This document shows, one piece after another, positions 53,441 to 63,756 of a stretch of 64,000 nucleotides of DNA. The position numbers and the translations under genes are program-made. A model generated the notes under the pieces. The model saw only the letters and a program-made list of their open reading frames with translations. It was not told the DNA's origin and did not search any database. How positions within the stretch are numbered: the first letter of the stretch is position 1; the number at the start of each line of letters is the position of its first letter. Origin of the DNA: Adiantum capillus-veneris (lineage: Eukaryota > Streptophyta > Polypodiopsida > Polypodiales > Pteridaceae); the NCBI GenBank assembly GCA_014529385.2, contig CM043959.1, positions 91,119,529-91,183,528 of the forward strand, read 5' to 3'.

Positions 53441-53452
53441 TGGTATCTGAAC
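53441..53452 (+). promoter_or_regulatory. Primer-site-like sequence of fragment F
   Basis: TGGTATCTGAAC resembles the initiator tRNA-Met complement with two changes. Confidence 0.5.
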
Positions 53453-53840
53453 ATTTGGTTTCTCTTTTCTTGCTTAAGAAGAGATGTCCTTAAGTAGACT
53501 ATTAGTTAATTATATTAGGGTAAGTGGGATTGGGATCTATTATCATTTTTTTGTGGCCACTATGTGGGATATGGTGCACACCTTGGGAGCTTTGGTCTTA
53601 ATAATGGGGTCTTTTTAGACTTGCCTACGGCTTTAGCATTATTGAGCCATAAGAAGTCCGAAAGGAGCTATCCCTTGGAAATTCTTCTATGTTTGACCCA
53701 CCCCACTACTCTCTATAATTAACCAACTCGAGTCGTGGGTGTAGATACTTAAGTGCTTATTTGCAAAGGCTAAGAGAAGTAGCAACTAAGGTTTTGATTT
53801 TCCAAAGCATACGCTAAGTAAACACATAAGTTTAATTAAC
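53453..53840 (+). other. Leader of fragment F
   Basis: About 390 non-coding bases between primer site and gag. Confidence 0.4.
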
Positions 53841-55183
53841 ATGGCTGACAATAACCAAGAGAGTAGAATGAACATTGATAACTTTGATTTTTCAGAGGAA
53901 GGTGCTTATGATGATGCCCCCATGTTTGTTAATTATCTTGTCACTAGGTTGCAACAAGCTATGGGAAACCCCACTTTTCAAGCCGAAGTTACTCAATAAG
54001 TTCGTGCTTATGGTATTTCTTTTCCTCTCCAAGAGGAGAGAGAGCTTAGGAGGCCTCTTGATGAGACCCCCAAAAGAAGACTCTCTCCCATAGAAGAGGA
54101 AGAATCCAAAGATCAAGGAAGTAATGAATCCCTAAATTCCTTTGAAGATGTGGCTCCATGAAGAAGGCGGACTAAATGATCGCCAAGTCCTCCCAAGAGG
54201 AAACGGTTAACCCACAGTCCTTCTCCTCGTCACCTCAAAAAGAAAGAGAGGAAACAAAGGAAGAAAAGGGCAAGAAAGAGGTCACCCTGTTCTCCTTCTT
54301 CTTCACCTTCCTCCTCTACCAATGAAAGCTATGGCTATTCTCCTAGAGAATACAAGAGGGGAGGACATCGCAAATCTTACCCTACATGGCGAAGGTCACA
54401 AAAGCTAAAGAAGTTCAAAGAGGGAGGAAAGAGTATCTCTTTTCTCACCTGTGATGGCACCTTTGGTGCTATCGACAAAGTATTGGCCTTCGTCGAACAA
54501 TTTGATGTGGCCTTTGAAGATGAGGGCTTCACAGAGTCCTCCAAGCTACACCATGTAGCTATGCACTCCAAAAATCAATTCGTCAATGGTGGGATAGCCT
54601 TTGTGGAAATGGCGAAGCCCCAAAGACATGGAAAACTCTTTGAGTTTCCATCATGAAGAAATTCATTGCAAGCGTTGCAGAGGACAAAGTGCTCACCGAA
54701 TGGTGGAGTTTGAGTCTTCTCTCTCATGAGTCTATCCAAAAATATGTAGACAAGTTTAGGGATTTATATCTCAAGGCTATTGTCTTCCAAAAGATAGACT
54801 TCACGAAGCAAAAGCAACAATTCTTTGCAGGATTATCCAAAGAGATGACCAAGTATGTCAACTCTCAATGGCCTGGCTCTATCACCGATGTAATCCACCA
54901 CACCATGGCTGCTTTGCGCATCAATTTCCAACAAAGGGCTAGACAGAATATCAAGCCCGTGGAAAATAAAGACAAAAGTGATGCCAAGCGGAAAACCAAT
55001 GCCCAAAATTCTTACCAAGGCTATTCCAACAACAACAACAATCGGTCCAAGGAGAAGGGAGTTTACAAAGGTAAATGTAAACTCTCTCCTAAAGAGCTAG
55101 AAGCTTTTCATAAGGACCACAAATGTTTTAAGTGTTTGAATCAAGGCCATGGTTATCGTCCTTGCCCCAAGAGAATTGCCCGC
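53841..55183 (+). pseudogene. Truncated gag of gypsy fragment F
   Basis: Begins MADNNQESRMN. The N-terminal frame has stops near 53998 and 54160 and passes through an Arg/Ser/Lys-rich region (54180-54380) into a capsid-like domain (FLTCDGTFGAIDKVLAFVEQF, 54440-54640). After a shift, 54653-55183 reads LLSHESIQKYVDKFRDLYLKA, QQFFAGLSKEMTKYV and a zinc knuckle CFKCLNQGHGYRPC. It is cut off abruptly at 55183, where an E-type LTR start begins, so pol is missing from this side. Confidence 0.8.
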
Positions 55184-55356
55184 TGTTGAGCCAGCAGAGG
55201 ATCACACCCACATTTTTGCTCACACTCATCATTTTGTAACCATTGATTGTAATAAATGTCTTTCCGACATTAATTTTGATTTGAGCCATTCATTAAGTAA
55301 CGGGACTCAATTGAGTTTCCAGCTTGTAATCCCGAAGTAATTTCACTTGCTGATGT
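55184..55356 (+). repeat. Truncated E-type LTR start, identical to 55744-55916
   Basis: 173 bases from TGTTGAGCCAGC to TTGCTGATGT, with no difference from the second copy. Downstream the two diverge completely; this copy continues into a GAGGTATATAAGCC TATA-like region (about 55390). Confidence 0.93.
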
Positions 55357-55743
55357 AATTAGTTAGAGATGTTCTCACCTCTAAGGCTGAGGTATATAAG
55401 CCAAAGTTTTTGTAACCTAAGGGGGATAAAGCCACGACCTCGAGTCTACTATCGACGGCCGACACAGTGACTGATATGATGTACGATCCTTCATTGCAGC
55501 CTTCTCCAAAAGTGTTACACCCCCTATACCAAAGGATTATGTTTTTGCCTAGCTTCCACATGCAAACATTCGAAGAAGCTTTCTACACCGGCTTTTTCAC
55601 CCACGAAAGCAAAATATTCGGCCCAACCTTGACCATCGGCAACCTACGATACGAATCACATTTGCAGATGCTCAAGACGACAGGACTTTATTGACCAAGC
55701 ATAAAAGTCATGTCAGGGACGACATGAACGTGGAGGGGGGGAG
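55357..55743 (+). other. Segment between the two LTR copies, ending in a polypurine tract
   Basis: The first part is probably LTR sequence with a TATA box (GTATATAAG near 55391). The rest has a 75-codon frame (55467-55694, MTDMMYDPSLQPSPK...) of unknown identity and ends in GTGGAGGGGGGGAG (about 55730-55743), a polypurine tract. It looks like the 3' end of an E-type element joined to an LTR fragment. Confidence 0.55.
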
Positions 55744-56396
55744 TGTTGAGCCAGCAGAGGATCACACCCACATTTTTGCTCACACTCATCATTTTGTAAC
55801 CATTGATTGTAATAAATGTCTTTCCGACATTAATTTTGATTTGAGCCATTCATTAAGTAACGGGACTCAATTGAGTTTCCAGCTTGTAATCCCGAAGTAA
55901 TTTCACTTGCTGATGTGAGTTTTCTTCCAACTCCTGTGTCGGAATTGAGCGTGCAGCATATCTATAGAACCAAAACGAGTAGAGCTACACATTAGTACCA
56001 TCGGGGTCAAGTTTCGGTCACCTGTATTTTTCGGCCTGTCTTCATACGCGTTTACCGCACGGAGGGGTTATAGGTTGATTTTGCAGTTCAAGTCTTTAGG
56101 GTGTTGTTCTTACTTAGTGAATAGACTTCCCCTTGAGTTTGAGATCGATTCAATGATTCTAGATCCTGTTTCGTATAGCATTCGTTCGTAGTACGGATTT
56201 CAGTCACTCGCGTATTCTAGAGCTTAGATTTGATTTCCTTAGTAGTGATTGTCATTAGAAGGTCGAGTAGGTGATTTGACACCCACCTAATTGTTTCCAT
56301 GCGCCTGCGGGTCAAGCTCCGTCCTCGTCTGACAAATTCTATTGTTAGTTGAGTTCTCGCTATTTAGCTTCCGCTAGCGGCCTAACCACCTTAACA
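55744..56396 (+). repeat. 5' LTR of element E (653 bp)
   Basis: Runs TGTTGAG...CTTAACA with inverted ends, a polypurine tract on its left and the primer site on its right. A polypurine tract directly upstream means it also served as the 3' LTR of a preceding partial element. Confidence 0.82.
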
Positions 56397-56398
56397 TT

Positions 56399-56416
56399 TG
56401 GCGCCGTTGCCGGGGA
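56399..56416 (+). promoter_or_regulatory. Primer binding site of element E (tRNA-Asp)
   Basis: TGGCGCCGTTGCCGGGGA, an exact 18-base complement of the plant tRNA-Asp(GUC) 3' end. Confidence 0.88.
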
Positions 56417-56934
56417 CGAGAGCCCTAAGTAGGTGACCTTCGACTAATCCTACGAGGTGAGTCGTATAAACTACTTTGTATACTTTAGTTAGAAAAGATC
56501 TAGGAGTGGTGGACTCCGAAGATCTCGAGAGATACTAGAAAGTGGGGTATTCCTGGGTCTTCCGTGTTGACAGTATTTTTAGTTTAGCTTAGATGTGTTT
56601 GTTGTTTTGTTGGTGTTGAGTAGTTGTTGATAGAAGAAGAATTTTCTAGTCCGTGAGTGATAGTGGATCTCTTTAAAATCACAATTACCAAACCCATTTT
56701 ATGATTAGGAATAGCTTAGGTAGGACTTCATTTGATCCTGATTTGGAGCTAGTAATCATTGGAGTATTTGCTTGATATGGTTGATTGCATGTTAGATCAC
56801 TAAACCGTCGAGTTAGTAGTGAAACTTGCAATAAACAAAGGTCAGAGAAAGTTTCTGTGTATCTGGGAGCTGTTGAGCACTTGAGAAAGCTTTAGGAAGG
56901 ATTCTGTGCCAAAAATCTGGAAATCTGCAACTTT

Positions 56935-56958
56935 AGACATCATACGCATATGATGTCT
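56935..56958. repeat. Leader palindrome copy 1
   Basis: 24 bases with core CATCATACGCATATGATG; two central positions break perfect symmetry. Confidence 0.9.
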
Positions 56959-57223
56959 AAATGACCAAACAGAGACCAAAACAGAAATTTTGACTTTACC
57001 AGAGTGTTCAAAAGGGGGGTTATACCCTAATTTCAACTTAAAACAAGAGCATTAACACTCAAGGAAACCCAAAAAAGACAAGTCGGAGTCCAAGAAACGC
57101 AAAGAATAGGAAATTTTGAATTCAGATCTTGTTTTTACATTCAAACCTGACAAAAATACTTGAAACTCAATTATAAACATTGGAGAAGGCTAAAAACCAA
57201 GAATAGTCAAAATCTGGAACAAA

Positions 57224-57247
57224 AGACATCATACGCGTATAATGTCT
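57224..57247. repeat. Leader palindrome copy 2
   Basis: Core CATCATACGCGTATAATG, one mismatched pair. Confidence 0.92.
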
Positions 57248-57346
57248 TTTAGCACATCCACTGCTTATTTTTGATATCTGACCTGACAAGATTGTTGCAA
57301 ACACTGTAGAAAGCATAAATATCAAGTCTTGGCCCAAATTGATGAA

Positions 57347-57374
57347 AAAGACATCATACGCGTATGATGTCTTT
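57347..57374. repeat. Leader palindrome copy 3 (perfect, 28 bases)
   Basis: Perfectly self-complementary over 28 bases, core CATCATACGCGTATGATG, flanked by AAAGA and TCTTT. Confidence 0.95.
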
Positions 57375-57631
57375 GACCTAATTTTGGACATATTTTGATA
57401 CTTTGCCAACACAGATCCATTGTAATAGCTCTCTAGAGGTTATATTGCAAGTTTCATCCCATTTGGATGACAATTGACCTCAAAACAAGTCAAAAGCTGA
57501 AAATTTCCAAGAAAATCCTAAATTAGCCATAACTTGCTCAAACAGAGTTCAAACTGAATTTTGTGAGTGGACAGAGCATAAGGGGGCTACTGAGAGTGAG
57601 CATAACCAAAATAGTCCAAATATGTGAAAAA

Positions 57632-57655
57632 AGACATCATACGCGTATAATGTCT
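57632..57655. repeat. Leader palindrome copy 4
   Basis: Same as copy 2, inside A-run and T-run flanks that lengthen the pairing. Confidence 0.92.
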
Positions 57656-57819
57656 TTTTTAGCATAACTTCAACAAAATTCTCACTTGATGAAACAGAAG
57701 TTGTCCAACTGACAAGATTAAACAATTGACCAAGTATCAATCAGTTTGGATCAATTCTGACCACAAAAACTTGGGAAAACAAATTGCCGAGACGGAAAAG
57801 TTAAAGTCCTTTAGGGGAA

Positions 57820-60800
57820 TTGATGAATTTGAGATCGGGCAAGAATCTCCAGAATAACCAACCAAAACAAGGGGAACAAGCAAGTGTCATATCAATCGAG
57901 GGAAGTGTAAACCAAAGTTGGGTGCAACCATTAGAGCCGATCTTTGAAGGAAGTGTTTCTGATACTTCTTCGGAGAGATCTTACGAGATTTTCACCGAAC
58001 ACTTGGAACACTTGAACCTGAACAACAGAGAAAATATGGCAGCAGGACCATCAAACCCTTCCGCCACAATGAAGCTATTGTTCATAAAATACCAGTACGA
58101 CAATGAGCAAGGTGCCAAGATCTACAAAGATGGAATGAACCGCTATTGTGTAAAGATAGAAGATAGACCTAGTGAGTTCAAGGACTTAGTGCCTGTGAGC
58201 TATAGCGGAGATAGATATCTAGATGACGAGGGTACCATGTATTTGGTAGTCCTAAACCCTAACATTGTGGACAAGTGGGGATTGATGGGCACCATAGCCA
58301 AAGTAGATGAAGAACTTGAGGAGAAAGCACCAATAATGAACTTCCCTGATGCGAGGTTAAGAAGAGAGAATGAAACTACAAGGATCCACACTGATAACAT
58401 CTATGTGGGGCTATACAAATATAATAATGGGGAGCAAGATCTCTATTATAGATGTGAAGAACCCTACACCGGAGAGTTGACAGACCAAAAAAGACTTTAT
58501 GTCTTTACCTACACAAAGGGATCGGAAGTGAAAATTGCCGCTTACGACAAGTATGGGAGGCAATACTCAACAATGGGCAAGAAAGAATTAGAAGGATATA
58601 CATACTTTGGGGGACCACTACATCAGTATTATGTTACTTCTAGCTCACAAAGACCAGCACCAACAAATGGAGTGCAAAACCCAATGACAACAGGAGGACA
58701 AAAAACTCAGGTTGCTGACTCTTTCAGTCAACCTCAGCACTCGAAGCCCGGACCAATGGGATCATTACATTCCAGAGAGTCAATGGATACGAATCAAGGT
58801 AGTGCAATTCCAATCCCCACATATACCACTCCAGGTCCTAGGTTCAAAGCGGAACCATCACATTTACCTCCTAGTAGTAGACTCAGGGCAGGGGAACCGA
58901 CAAGGGTAACCCATGAAGTCCATGATGCTAGAGAAAGCTTTAGCCGGGACACAGGAGCAATGAGATTGGTAGCAGACCATAGACGTATGAGACCATCTCA
59001 AGTAGCCAAGTGTATGCCAAAGAAGTATGGTGGTTCAGGAGATCTGTATGCACATGTGTCACTCTTTAAGCAAGTCTTAAGAGCTGAGCAGATAACAGAT
59101 TTCCATACACAATATGAGGGATTTGGTCTTACTCTAGAAGGTACGACATTGACATGGTTTCAACCACTGAACATAGGGGGATTCCATGACATTGACCATT
59201 TGCTAAGAGAGTTTGCTGAGGAATTCTCAAAACGAGGGATTAAGCACAATACGGTCTCACAAATATATGCTTTTAAACAGAGAGAACACGAAAAAGAGAA
59301 GGAAGCTTCACTTCGCTTCAAACAATACATTGAGAGATGTCCAGTACGTGAACGACCACAAGATGACAGACTATCTGTTCTCTTTATTGAAGGATTGAGA
59401 AACGACACTCTCAAGAAGGACTTGCACTTGAAAGCTTGTACAAGTTTCGAGCAAGTAGCGAGAGAAGCATTGTACTTAGTGGATAACTGTACGGTTTATG
59501 GAGAGGTGTCAGCGGATACAGATTTTGCATCCAGTAGCTCTTCCTCCGTAGTGAGCGAGACTACCACTAAAAACAATGTTCAAACAACAACCATGCCAAA
59601 TGTAGAGCAAATGATAGAAGATGCTCTAAAAAGGATGGCACCATACCAAAAACCATTGCCAAAACCACTGAAATGGTGTGCTATCGAACAAAAATGGACA
59701 AACCATCCAACAGAGGAGTGCTATTACAACAAAGGGTATGTAAGGGAGCGTCAGTATGCACCTCTTGCTCAATTAGCACCACCTCAGGTACATCCAGTAC
59801 CTCGATACCCAACGGGAAATGTACCAGGACCTATGGGGATAGAAAGACCGCAACCGGTATTGGGACAACAACCACCTTTACCAGGAGCAAGACCAGTGGG
59901 CATTAGATATGCACCAACCTTAGAGAATTGGGAAGAACAAGCCTTAGTGCCTGTTCAAGCCTATTATGAAGAATCTGGTGCACACATGTCTCCAACTGTG
60001 TATTACCCACCAGAAGAACCCAAACAACCAGAACCATGGGGCATGATTGGGAATGTTGAAACACCAATAGTTACAAGTGCTTTTGATGAAGATAGATACA
60101 ATTTGGACGCAAGAACATTGATGTTCATAGCTCATGGAGGGTTAACAGGACAAAGACCATCCTATCCACAAAGGACGAATCAAGTGGGACCAAGACCAGC
60201 ACTAGGACCCTGTTACAAGTGTGGAGGTGACCATCTGATGAATGTTTGTCCACATACGGAAATCATTAGAATTAACGCTTATTGCACTGAGTGTGGGGTT
60301 ACTCACTTCATTGAGGATTGTTCAAAGAATCCAAACAAAGTGCAAAAGACGACATTGAATATGCTAGAAACTATTCCTACCAACAGTGGGTCTGAAAATG
60401 AAACTCTGATACCAACGCAAGTTGTTACTAGAGCTCAAGCTAAGAAAACCACTAGAGAACCTGAGAATGGAAAGTTAGTGACTGAAGTGGTTAGTCAAGG
60501 ACCGCGGAGTCAGAGAAACACATGGAAAGCTAGAAAAGCACGCATGAAGTTGAGAAAAGAACGTAAAGACGCTATTCTAGCTGAGGAACTAAAGCAAACT
60601 AAAGATAGATTAGAAAAACTTGAGAGTCAAAACGGGAAACGAGAGATGAGCCCGGAAAGAACGAAACAAAAGAGTATCAAAGAGACAACGAGCTTAAGCT
60701 CAGGGGGATCAGTGCTAGTCGACAAAGTACACGAACCATTGGACGCACTGATGAGAGCTTACGAAGCTAGGTTAAAGAACAACCAAACACAAGAACAGAG

Positions 60801-61401
60801 GTGGATGACATACCCAAACGCGGAATTGGAGAAGCAGAGACTTGAAATGTGCCAAAGAATGATCGAGACTGCACAAGCCTTATTAGAACCACCAAGAGAA
60901 ACAATGAATTGTGGAACGGAAAACCCAATTCAGCAAGAGACTATCATTTCACGAGTAGCTGAAAAGACTCCCAGTGCACAAAAGCCTGAAAATACACACA
61001 AGGATGACCGCATAGTATTGAACACAACCGATCAGGAGATAGAGAGTTTTCATCCATTCATACAGAGGTCTTACGGAAGAGATGAGGATTACAATGAATT
61101 TTGGAAACAAGTGAGAGAGGAAAACTTTGCAAACGAGCTAAGTTGCCAAGCTAATCAGACAAATTGGGAAAAGGACATCAGGAATCCTCCCATAGTGGAA
61201 TTTGAGGCAAGATCTCAAGTGGACTTGGATCTGCAATCTTACTGGGGAGATGGGGGCTCTGTTAGAACAATGGAGAGCAAACCTCATTCACTAAATACCT
61301 TACCTTCATACTTAGGAGAGTATGAAGCAAAATCCGAGATTAGAGCACTTCCCTCACGAAGAATTTCATCAGAAAAAAAGTCATGGACTCGCAAGGATTG
61401 A
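57820..61401 (+). CDS. gag: Gag of element E (1193 aa)
   Basis: Starts MMNLRSGKN. Residues 70-230 form an unrecognised globular region (KLLFIKYQYDNEQGAKIY, YLVVLNPNIVDKWGLMGTI). The capsid domain is at about 390-560 (YGGSGDLYAHVSLFKQVL, TLTWFQPL, LREFAEEFSKRG, LFIEGLRNDTLKKDL). Two zinc knuckles near 797 and 822 (CYKCGGDHLMNVC, CTECGVTHFIEDC) have CX2CX3HX4C spacing. A charged C-terminal third aligns with the start of A pol (YPNAELEKQRLEMCQ against YPNPTVEIERVQQLR). The ORF overlaps the protease ORF by 19 bases in the -1 frame, with A_AAA_AAG at 61374-61380. Unusually well preserved for this window. Confidence 0.9.
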   Translation: MMNLRSGKNLQNNQPKQGEQASVISIEGSVNQSWVQPLEPIFEGSVSDTSSERSYEIFTEHLEHLNLNNRENMAAGPSNPSATMKLLFIKYQYDNEQGAKIYKDGMNRYCVKIEDRPSEFKDLVPVSYSGDRYLDDEGTMYLVVLNPNIVDKWGLMGTIAKVDEELEEKAPIMNFPDARLRRENETTRIHTDNIYVGLYKYNNGEQDLYYRCEEPYTGELTDQKRLYVFTYTKGSEVKIAAYDKYGRQYSTMGKKELEGYTYFGGPLHQYYVTSSSQRPAPTNGVQNPMTTGGQKTQVADSFSQPQHSKPGPMGSLHSRESMDTNQGSAIPIPTYTTPGPRFKAEPSHLPPSSRLRAGEPTRVTHEVHDARESFSRDTGAMRLVADHRRMRPSQVAKCMPKKYGGSGDLYAHVSLFKQVLRAEQITDFHTQYEGFGLTLEGTTLTWFQPLNIGGFHDIDHLLREFAEEFSKRGIKHNTVSQIYAFKQREHEKEKEASLRFKQYIERCPVRERPQDDRLSVLFIEGLRNDTLKKDLHLKACTSFEQVAREALYLVDNCTVYGEVSADTDFASSSSSSVVSETTTKNNVQTTTMPNVEQMIEDALKRMAPYQKPLPKPLKWCAIEQKWTNHPTEECYYNKGYVRERQYAPLAQLAPPQVHPVPRYPTGNVPGPMGIERPQPVLGQQPPLPGARPVGIRYAPTLENWEEQALVPVQAYYEESGAHMSPTVYYPPEEPKQPEPWGMIGNVETPIVTSAFDEDRYNLDARTLMFIAHGGLTGQRPSYPQRTNQVGPRPALGPCYKCGGDHLMNVCPHTEIIRINAYCTECGVTHFIEDCSKNPNKVQKTTLNMLETIPTNSGSENETLIPTQVVTRAQAKKTTREPENGKLVTEVVSQGPRSQRNTWKARKARMKLRKERKDAILAEELKQTKDRLEKLESQNGKREMSPERTKQKSIKETTSLSSGGSVLVDKVHEPLDALMRAYEARLKNNQTQEQRWMTYPNAELEKQRLEMCQRMIETAQALLEPPRETMNCGTENPIQQETIISRVAEKTPSAQKPENTHKDDRIVLNTTDQEIESFHPFIQRSYGRDEDYNEFWKQVREENFANELSCQANQTNWEKDIRNPPIVEFEARSQVDLDLQSYWGDGGSVRTMESKPHSLNTLPSYLGEYEAKSEIRALPSRRISSEKKSWTRKD
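61374..61380 (+). promoter_or_regulatory. Possible -1 frameshift heptamer between gag and protease of E
   Basis: A_AAA_AAG in the gag frame, six codons before the gag stop. Slipping by -1 enters the protease frame at 61380, just ahead of its ATG at 61383. Alternatively this is an indel in an A7 run, since element A has no frame change here. Confidence 0.35.
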
Positions 61402-63123
61402 TAGAGATCTTGTCAACACCAGTGACATACACTATCACTCTAGCTGAGCTTTTGAGGCTAAGACCACATATGTGGACCACTGTAGGAAAATGCTTGGAGA
61501 AATTTGGGATAAAAGACCCAACATCGAGACTGCAAGAGGGTATACAAGAGCTGAGCAAACCACAAAAGAACGTTAAGCCTGTACCCTTAAACAAGGTCGA
61601 AGAGTATTGCGAAGGTGAAGAGGGAAATACAACCTTACCAGTTGAATTCCAAGGAGTGAACACGATGGCAATACTAGACAGTGGAGCTGGGGTAGCCATT
61701 GCTACAAAAGAAATCTGGAAAAAATGGGGAAAACCAGCAATAAGGAAGACTAGGTTGAAACTCCAATTAGCAGATGGACACATGGAAAAACCTATGGGGT
61801 TATTAGAGAAAGTCGTAGTGACTTCTTGCGGCATTGAATACAAACATACTTTTGCTATTGTCGATTTTGGCAAGGAGAATAACTATGATATCATACTGGG
61901 AAGACCATTCATGAGACAGTTGAAAATGGTCCAGGATTGGGGCTACGATCACATATACCTGAGAAATATGAAAACCACTACACGTGTGAACCTGAAAGAC
62001 CATAGCTACAAAGATGTGAACCGAACGCCGGTAGAGGAGTTTGATTCAGCTACTTTGGCGGGATCCAAATTTCCAGCTTGGTTAGGTAAGCCCAAGGAGT
62101 TATGGATGTGTGGAGCCTCGAAATGTGGAAGTCTGAGGCGAGAAGAATATGTTTTAGAAAGGGCTATCGAAGACGAAACTTATATAGGAGAACCCTTTCC
62201 AAAGGACACGCTTGAACCATTAGAATGGACACACATTCTAGCAACCCTAGATGTTTTTGCAATTCCGGATGGTCCCACAACAAAATTTTGCGACAAGGAC
62301 GGGTACGACGTGGTTCCGTACTTCATGCTGAGAACTACACTCGAAAAAGAAACTGAAAAGAACGATACACTGGAAAAGGAAGATGAAGAAGAGGTGTTTC
62401 ACGACATTCCAGATCATCCAGAGTGGGGAAATGAAGCAGACAACGAGTCAACAGACAATTCAAGCGGAAACGAAGAAACTATAACGGATGTCCGATTTTA
62501 TGATTTTCGGAACCAAACTAAACAACGCCAGAAACGCTATAGAGGAAAGAGAAAAACAAAGGGGGTTAGAACCAATCCGATGCCTAGAATAAGAGGAAAA
62601 AATCAATTCCTAATGCTAGTAAAGGCGGAAGATTGTGTTAAGGACAAGATTTCTGGAAGAATGAGTGGCAATGAGCAAAAGAGCTTACGAAAAGACAAAA
62701 GAAGCTCAAGAAATCAAGTTCAAAGGAATGAAACGAAAACTGAAACAGAAAAATCAGAAAAGAACAAGCGCAACAGAGAACACACGGAGTCCAAGTTAGA
62801 ACGTAGAAACAAGTACAGAGAGCTCAAGAAAACTCTGAAAGAAGTTTGGACGATAGAAATTGAGACTGGAGAGGACGAAAACGCCAAAATCAAGGAAAAC
62901 ATGGATGTTCCCTCTCACTACAGGAAATTCACAATAGAGGATAGGAAGGTGGTATTAACCCAACCTATTCGAGAGAGAAGGGAGAACGAATCTTATGACG
63001 GACCGGAGGATGCAAAAAAAGTTGATTTAGCAGCTCCAGGTGAGACACCTAGACCGATGTACATAGCCACAGATTTGTCTCCAAGCGAGGAAGAGAGACT
63101 TTTGAGTCTTCTCAGGGTCCTTA
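61383..63123 (+). CDS. Protease and linker of element E pol
   Basis: A retropepsin at about residues 75-200, with MAILDSGAGVAIATKE (catalytic Asp near residue 98), then IILGRPFMRQLKMVQDW. A long Lys/Glu/Arg-rich linker follows (about 62330-62900), then YDGPEDAKKVDLAAPGE and TDLSPSEEERLLSLLRVL, aligning with A pol just before RT. From 63124 the frame jumps straight to the integrase C-terminus, so about 2.2 kb (RT, RNase H, integrase finger and core) is missing relative to A. The ORF stays open across the deletion to 63599. Confidence 0.88.
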
Positions 63124-63756
63124 CGAAGATTGTATCTGAGTCGAGAACTGACTGGGACCAGAAGTTGCATTCAACATTATGGGCATATAGGGTAGCATAT
63201 AAAACATCAATAGGAACGACCCCATATAACATGGATTTTGGGCTAAATGCTATCCTACCAATAGAATTCTTGATTTCAACCTTAAGGGTGGCTAAGGATC
63301 TAGAGTGGACAGGGCACGAGCTTTCTGATAGAATAGATGACCTGGAAAAGCTAGACGAGCTTCGCCTAAAAGCAGTAGCTTCTATCTACGCTCAAAAAAG
63401 GCGACAAAAGGAATTTTTTGATAAGCATGTGCGGACTAAAGAGTTTAAGGTTGGGGACTATGTCCTAGTTTACACTATGAAACAGCATGCTAAGAAGCTT
63501 AAAAAGCGAGGGATGGGACCTCTGGTGATTAAAGATCTATCACCAAGTGGAGCCGTCAAGCTTGCTACATTACGGAGAAGAAATGCCCAATTGGATTAGT
63601 GGATGCAGAGTGAAAAGGTATCTTTTGCCGCTAACCCAAGACATGCTTCTCAAAATACATCAAGAAAAGCTGCGTGTCCAGAAAAAGAAAAAGATTGTGG
63701 AGGAAGCGCAAGCCGAGGCGAAGGAAAGAATGGAGAAAAGAAGACTACTGCGTTAG
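63124..63756 (+). pseudogene. Integrase C-terminal remnant of element E
   Basis: SRTDWDQKLHSTLWAYRVAY, TPYNMDFGLNAILPIEF, LEKLDELRLKAVASIYAQ and FKVGDYVLVYTM match the end of A integrase. A one-base shift near 63566-63570 moves the continuing sequence (GEEMPNWISGCRVKRYLLP, then a Lys/Glu-rich helix) to another frame, ending at TAG 63754-63756. Confidence 0.82.

Larger units (their letters stand above)
56417..57819 (+). other. 5' leader of element E with four palindromes
   Basis: 1.4 kb of leader without a long ORF. Its striking content is four copies of a 24-base palindrome (56935, 57224, 57349, 57632), listed separately. Words such as caaaatctgga and gaaaaaagacatcat recur around them, so the leader may be an old tandem array. 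Confidence 0.75.
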
